Part shown: piece by piece, positions 6,951 through 10,416 of the stretch
Position numbering within the stretch: position 1 is the first letter of the stretch
How the letters are laid out: each line of letters starts with the position of its first letter
Assembly (NCBI GenBank): GCA_004009845.1
Contig: RMBW01000366.1
Span: forward strand, 1-10,416
DNA from: Davidsoniella eucalypti
Taxonomy: Eukaryota > Ascomycota > Sordariomycetes > Microascales > Ceratocystidaceae
DNA: 10,416 nucleotides
Reading direction: 5' to 3'
Notes under the pieces: model-generated
The model's input: the letters and a program-made list of their open reading frames with translations, nothing else
Told to the model about the DNA's origin: nothing
Databases searched by the model: none
Program-made: the position numbers and the translations under genes

Positions 6951-7481
6951 AAAAAAGAATAATATGGTGGAGGAATAATTGGATAAATTGGAGAGAGGAG
7001 GAAAAACCTACGACTAAGTGAATGAGGTGGGAGAACTCTATATATGTATCAGCCTAGTAATTAGCTCCTATATCGTGTGTAACACTCATTTAGTTGGCGC
7101 TAGGGCGGTGATAAGATGATATCAGTCTAACCCAAATGAGTTCAAGTGCCACGAAAGAAACCGCTGGAAAGTTGGTCACGCTAAAACATGGTGGCTATCT
7201 ATAACTTTTCTTAGGAGAAGGCAACCACATACGACTGGATATGGTAATACGATGCGAGTGAACATGCTAGGTCTATATTTAATTAGAAAAACAGACTGAA
7301 GAAAAACATATTCCAAGGTTCGACGAGAAGGTTCAGACAAGGCCAAAGCAAGACAGGAAACGATAGGTTTCAGGCAATTGATAAGGCGGGCATGCTATAG
7401 AATTCAGAGATAGTTGTCGTCCTGTTCGGCTTGAGAATGGCCGTTCGGAAATGATAGCTCATGCTTAGCCGGCCTATTTGA

Positions 7482-7515
7482 AATGTTTGTTATGTATACG
7501 ATTTATACAAACATT
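7482..7515. repeat. 9-bp perfect hairpin
   Basis: AATGTTTGT (7482-7490) and ACAAACATT (7507-7515) flank a 16-base loop. No T-run follows, and no gene is nearby to suggest a terminator. Confidence 0.6.
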
Positions 7516-7710
7516 GTTTTTGCAAGTAATAATCGCATGTAATGTTTAGTCAATATAACTATAACTATGCCATGGCTGATACTAGATAAAGCTAAATGGG
7601 AGATATCTCAGTATCTGAAGAGCCCTATACTCATTATAGTAAAAATGTAGAAAATTTCCCACCATGCCATAACTATTGGTCAAGCCACCCACGCCACACA
7701 TGGACCATAC

Positions 7711-7776
7711 AAGGCTCAAGCCCATCTTCTTCTCTCCATAAGATTAATGAATAAATAAATGAAAAGGCTCGAGCCC
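7711..7776 (+). repeat. Short direct repeat AAGGCTCRAGCCC
   Basis: AAGGCTCAAGCCC (7711-7723) and AAGGCTCGAGCCC (7764-7776) differ by one base and are 53 bp apart. The second contains a perfect 10-bp palindrome GGCTCGAGCC. Could be a transposon footprint or chance. Confidence 0.5.
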
Positions 7777-8349
7777 GCAAATAATCGAGATCACAAGTTT
7801 CTGAGCGACCGCAAAGACAAGCCGTCATGACATGTACACAAACCAACCTTGGCTTCGATCTCTCGCGGAAAGCAGTGAGCATAATCGAAAGCATTAGTAA
7901 GCTTTGGAAAGTTCAAACTGTCAAAAATCACGATACGGTCATAGATGAAGCTAGGCGAAGCTTGCAGAAAACCACCGGATTGGTTTCCACCGTTACGCCA
8001 ATTCATCGGTGGCGAAGGATGTAAGTCGGGAACTGGACTGTCTCGTTTGAATTTCCGTGGTAGGCTTGTCCATCAGCGAGGCTCGGCCTCTTCACATATT
8101 TTAACAGCCTTGCCTTCTCTGAACATGAATAAAGACTGCTTCCCTCCAGATCCTAGTCTTAGTTTTCCTTTCTCCTGCATCGGTCTCAACTTGCTTTATC
8201 AATACGACCAATTTTCTCTGCAAGCTCTCGTATATCGTCTCATTTTGAGACCGATAACTCTTGTGACTCTTGAATTTTGTGATATTTGCTTTGTCCAAGC
8301 CGTCTGCTCCCTTGTGCCATACTTTTACCCTTTCGCTATCCATGTAATC

Positions 8350-9023
8350 CTCACCCCGACACTGACGGACAGGTGTACAAACATCTGGATCTGCCTCGAC
8401 AACAGGGCCACGGTATCCCGTATAAATGGATCACACAACAAGGCGGATCCTCACAAGAGGCAATTGACGAGGCCAAGAAGCTTATTCAGACATTGAAAAA
8501 TGGGCTGATAGGCAGAAAGGTCTACTGCATCTGGACCCCCGGACACAAGGGAATCGGCGGCAATGAGAGAGCCGATGCACTAGCAAAAGGCCAAATGCAC
8601 TCCGGAACACTCCATGTCTATAGCAGGAGCTTACAGGTGGTTCAGGGAACATAACAGGCAAAGTTCAAAGAATGGTTCTATAGCAGGCAGCCATCAGAGA
8701 CAACATGGAGAGGCGAGAAATGGGGTTCCCTCTTCAGGTGAAGTCGCCATACCTGGAGACAAGAACCAGTCAAGGACAGGTACTGGCCGCTCTCTAGTCA
8801 TGGTGACTTTAAAGAATATCATGAGAGGTTTGGCCACGCGAACACAATGGAATGCCTCAGGTGTGGCAAAGACAAGGACAGGACCCACATCTGGACCTGT
8901 CGCAAAAGGCTGAAACCTTGGGGCAGAGTATTCACCAAAAAACTACTCATGACCATGAAAGGTAGCAGAACACTGGCAAAAAGGCATAAAAATAGGCACT
9001 GCAGAGGGTTGAGGATCATGTAA
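8350..9023 (+). pseudogene. LINE A ORF2 C-terminus: RNase H end and CCHC finger, broken
   Basis: The RNase H domain starts with TNIWICLDNRATVSRING (8377-8427), where LDN carries one catalytic Asp. A shift near 8432-8445 leads into GGSSQEAIDEAKKLIQTL, then VYCIWTPGHKGIGGNERADA (about 8520-8579), the last RNase H motif with His and Asp. Another shift gives AYRWFREHNRQ. Back in the first frame come FKEWFYSRQPSETTW, HGDFKEYHERFGHANTMECL and the finger C-X2-C-X7-H-X3-C (Cys at 8853 and 8862, His at 8886, Cys at 8898). It ends with RLKPWGRVFTKKLL and onward to the TAA at 9021-9023. Internal stops lie at 8652 and near 8740. The N-terminal half of RNase H and the whole RT are absent. In intact elements this protein copies the element RNA and removes RNA from the hybrid. 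Confidence 0.85.
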
Positions 9024-9211
9024 ATCTCTCTTCTTTTTTTTTTGTTTTTATTAGTATTTATATTGGTTTTTCTTTTCTTATTGTTTTTGCTTTAAAAGGA
9101 GACGTGTTGATACTGTAAAAGGGATGGATGCCAGACTAAATTGGTGCCCGGAGTCGAAAAGGAGCTCTTAGATGAATCTCTAGACTATAAATAAAATCAT
9201 CATTATCATCA
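8350..9211 (+). mobile_element. 5'-truncated non-LTR retrotransposon (LINE A), Tad1-like end
   Basis: Contains only the last part of ORF2 plus a 3' UTR of about 190 bases. The UTR has a T-rich run (9029-9093) and ends in TAAATAAAATCATCATTATC (9190-9209), a short repeat tail typical of LINE 3' ends. The left end lies within RNase H, as expected from incomplete reverse transcription during target-primed insertion. No target-site duplication was found by eye. Confidence 0.75.
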
Positions 9212-9315
9212 GCTGTCGACGTAACGGACTAGGGTCCACTAGGGTTTGACTAAGTAGCCTACTAGAGGTACATCCACGTGATCCAAATAAAGTGTCATTT
9301 CGAAAGCGATCTTAA

Positions 9316-9699
9316 GATGTTTCGGTTCAAAGGGATCCCGATGAGCTCCGTCTTAACAGACGACATCTCGGGTTCTTACTTCGGTGTCGAACTCAACATG
9401 GCGACTTCAAGGCCTATCACGACAAGTTCCAACACACTGATGCACATGTCTTATGTGCCTGTGGGCTACCAAAGAGCCCCATCCATTTCATAAGGTGCCC
9501 TATAGCCCGGCACAGATACTCCTTCTCGGGTCGCAACCGCAGCCTCGGAACTCCGGACTTTGTTCTTGGGACTCCGCAGGGTGCGCTTCGGCTCTCAACC
9601 TTCCTCCGAAAGACACAACTTCTTGAAGACTTGTGCCCTCTTCGGCCTCCTTTAGGTGGGGACTCCGCTGCACAGCGCCCACCGTTCATTATTTTATGA
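9316..9699 (+). pseudogene. LINE B ORF2 C-terminal tail with CCHC finger, still open
   Basis: The plus frame is open for 127 codons from after the TAA at 9313-9315 to the TGA at 9697-9699, with no ATG. It reads VQRDPDELRLNRRHLGFLLR, then QHGDFKAYHDKFQHTDAHVL, then CACGLPKSPIHFIRCPIARH, a finger C-X-C-X7-H-X3-C (Cys at 9454 and 9460, His at 9484, Cys at 9496). It continues with FVLGTPQGALRLSTFLRKTQ and LLEDLCPLRPP. All of these match, in order, the end of ORF2 in Tad1-like fungal LINEs (P.ELRL.R..L..LL..R..HGDF..YH..F.H.DA...C.CG..K.P.HF..C). RNase H and RT are missing. The lack of stops or shifts, compared with LINE A, suggests younger insertion or slower decay. Confidence 0.85.
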
Positions 9700-9820
9700 T
9701 TGTTACACTGTAACAGTGACCCTAGTCACACCCCATAGTGACGGTTCCCTCTATAGCCACTAGGGTTATACAGGGTTCCACCACGTAAAATGATAAATAA
9801 ATAAATAAAAAATAAAGTAG
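9316..9820 (+). mobile_element. Second 5'-truncated non-LTR retrotransposon (LINE B)
   Basis: A second LINE end, head-to-tail with LINE A and separated from its tail by about 100 bases. It comprises the C-terminal finger region, a 3' UTR (9700-9786) and an A/T tail, AAAATGATAAATAAATAAAT and onward (9787-9820). Sequence and tail differ from LINE A, so this is another family. The left boundary is uncertain; similarity is clear only from about 9334. No target-site duplication seen. Confidence 0.75.
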
Positions 9821-10174
9821 ATAGACACCGTGCGCATGTTCCTTAAGGTGATGGATGGGTGGAGCCCCCCGCGCTCGTTAATAATAACAAATTCAAATAC
9901 AAATTCAAATTCAAAATACTAGGGCTTCCAACTTTTTAGGGTTAGATACATTTTTATACTTTTCAGCACTGTGTTTCCCCTTGATAAAAGTATTCATTGT
10001 AGATAATCCCGGATGAAAGGATAAATATACGAATAACCGAAGAATAAAATAGCGAATATCTCCACATGGTCACTTATAATAAAGTTGTTTTGTGGTTAAC
10101 GAAGGAGTGCGCAAGATATATATGTCTTTCTACAGCCATGCTAGGAACATGGTTCATACATCATCTAACAGCAA
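9821..10174. other. No gene recognised
   Basis: Flanking sequence after the LINE B tail. It holds a GC-rich patch (9865-9876), the 12-bp tandem repeat at 9887-9910 and otherwise AT-leaning sequence without a credible frame. Confidence 0.5.
9887..9910 (+). repeat. Two perfect copies of ACAAATTCAAAT
   Basis: 12-bp units at 9887-9898 and 9899-9910, followed by a partial third copy. Confidence 0.85.
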
Positions 10175-10208
10175 GCTCGCTTAGCACAGTTGGTTAGAGC
10201 GTCGTACT
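10175..10208 (+). tRNA. 5' half of a nuclear tRNA gene (truncated)
   Basis: GCTCGCTTAGCACAGTTGGT followed by TAGAGCGTCGTACT corresponds to tRNA positions 1 to about 33: acceptor strand, D arm with GG in the loop, and the 5' anticodon stem. The internal promoter A box TAGCACAGTTGG (10182-10193) matches TRGCNNAGYNGG exactly. The D stem GCAC/GAGC has one mismatch. After 10208 no anticodon-stem partner, T loop or B box (GGTTCRANNCC) follows, and AGCGAGC for the acceptor is absent. The 5' half looks most like Ile or Met isotypes, but without the anticodon the identity cannot be set. It may be a break by insertion or deletion, or a tRNA fragment copied with a retroelement. Confidence 0.6.
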
Positions 10209-10416
10209 GAACATTTACCAGAAACACTATATTGTCTACCCGGTGCGTTTGGTGACTAGATAGAAAACAAAAACCAAAACTTAACAGAAGTTGACGTAAA
10301 AAATGAAAATGTCCCAATCTACGTCCGAGTAGAGACATTTTGTGAATGTGGAAAATTACATTCACTCACCTTTGGCCTTGATATCCCCTCTCTATACCAG
10401 AGGTAGAGAATTGACA
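10209..10416. other. No gene recognised
   Basis: No tRNA 3' half and no recognisable protein. A 66-codon minus frame (10165-10365) overlaps the tRNA fragment and has no motif. Confidence 0.4.

Larger units (their letters stand above)
6951..8349. other. No gene recognised
   Basis: Nothing identifiable on either strand. If the minus-strand LINE were complete, its endonuclease half would lie here, but no motif is visible. An 80-codon minus-strand frame (8101-8343) is hydrophilic and Lys/Arg-rich (MDSERVKVWHKGADGLDKAN and onward) with reasonable codon variety, but has no known motif and abuts the LINE truncation point. A weak 8-bp inverted repeat ACTCATTT/AAATGAGT spans 7084-7141. An A/T tail-like run, AATGAATAAATAAATGAAAA, lies at 7746-7765 and could be a relic LINE 3' end. 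Confidence 0.4.

Noticed and set aside
6903..7084. Possible solo LTR (TGTGAGGG ... GTGTAACA, with TATA-like CTCTATATATG inside and TTGGCGCTAG just after)
   Set aside because: The left part is better explained by the minus-strand LINE RT block (HPHTFKKADVV) running through 6903-6950. There is no second LTR, and the primer-binding-like word does not match a fungal tRNA 3' end.
8101..8343. 80-codon minus-strand frame as a real hypothetical gene
   Set aside because: It has no motif, no supporting upstream or downstream signals, overlaps another open frame on the plus strand and ends at the LINE truncation point. Mentioned only as a note.
9225..9250. Telomere-like TAGGG words (ACTAGGGT repeated at 9228, 9237 and 9759)
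   Set aside because: Not tandem TTAGGG. A few scattered copies of ACTAGGGT do not make a telomeric or interstitial telomere array.
9417..9689. 90-codon minus-strand frame
   Set aside because: Antisense shadow of the LINE B C-terminal frame, which carries the family motifs on the plus strand.

Overview
The window looks like a gene-poor, decayed stretch of nuclear DNA from a filamentous ascomycete (probably Pezizomycotina). The reasons are a fragment of a fungal-type LSH/DDM1 SNF2 helicase, C-terminal pieces of Tad1-like non-LTR retrotransposons (LINEs), a broken nuclear tRNA, and a 3.0-3.3 kb AT-rich block that behaves like fungal mitochondrial DNA (UGA read as Trp, mobile GC-rich palindromes, an intron-endonuclease module, a tRNA-like gene). 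I see no intact protein-coding gene anywhere. Species-level assignment is not possible from the sequence alone.

Layout. 1-299 (minus): helicase remnant running off the left edge, with a stop codon and a frameshift. 303-868: no recognisable gene. 869-1303: three diverged tandem copies of a unit of about 146 bp. About 1310 to 4600: mitochondrial-like insert (NUMT candidate). It carries a NUMOD/GIY-YIG intron endonuclease remnant (minus), a possible group I intron core (plus), several GC palindromes and an 18-bp inverted pair, a short Asn/Asp-rich reading frame, a tRNA-like gene with a collapsed anticodon loop (minus), and a 118-codon frame open only in the mitochondrial code whose end resembles COX1 (minus). 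4594-6249: nothing I can name. 6250-6950 (minus): shredded LINE reverse transcriptase. 6951-8349: nothing I can name. About 8350-9211 (plus): 5'-truncated LINE end with RNase H, CCHC finger and 3' tail. 9316-9820 (plus): a second LINE end from a different family, with its own CCHC finger and an A/T-rich tail. 10175-10208 (plus): 5' half of a tRNA.

The parts do not form a pathway. They read as a history: mitochondrial DNA and at least three LINE copies landed in a non-essential region and then decayed. The helicase piece and the second LINE are the least damaged and so are probably the youngest or last inactivated. I found no convincing previously undescribed system. The items most worth a second look are the 146-bp tandem repeat, the mitochondrial insert with its UGA=Trp frame, and the helicase pseudogene.
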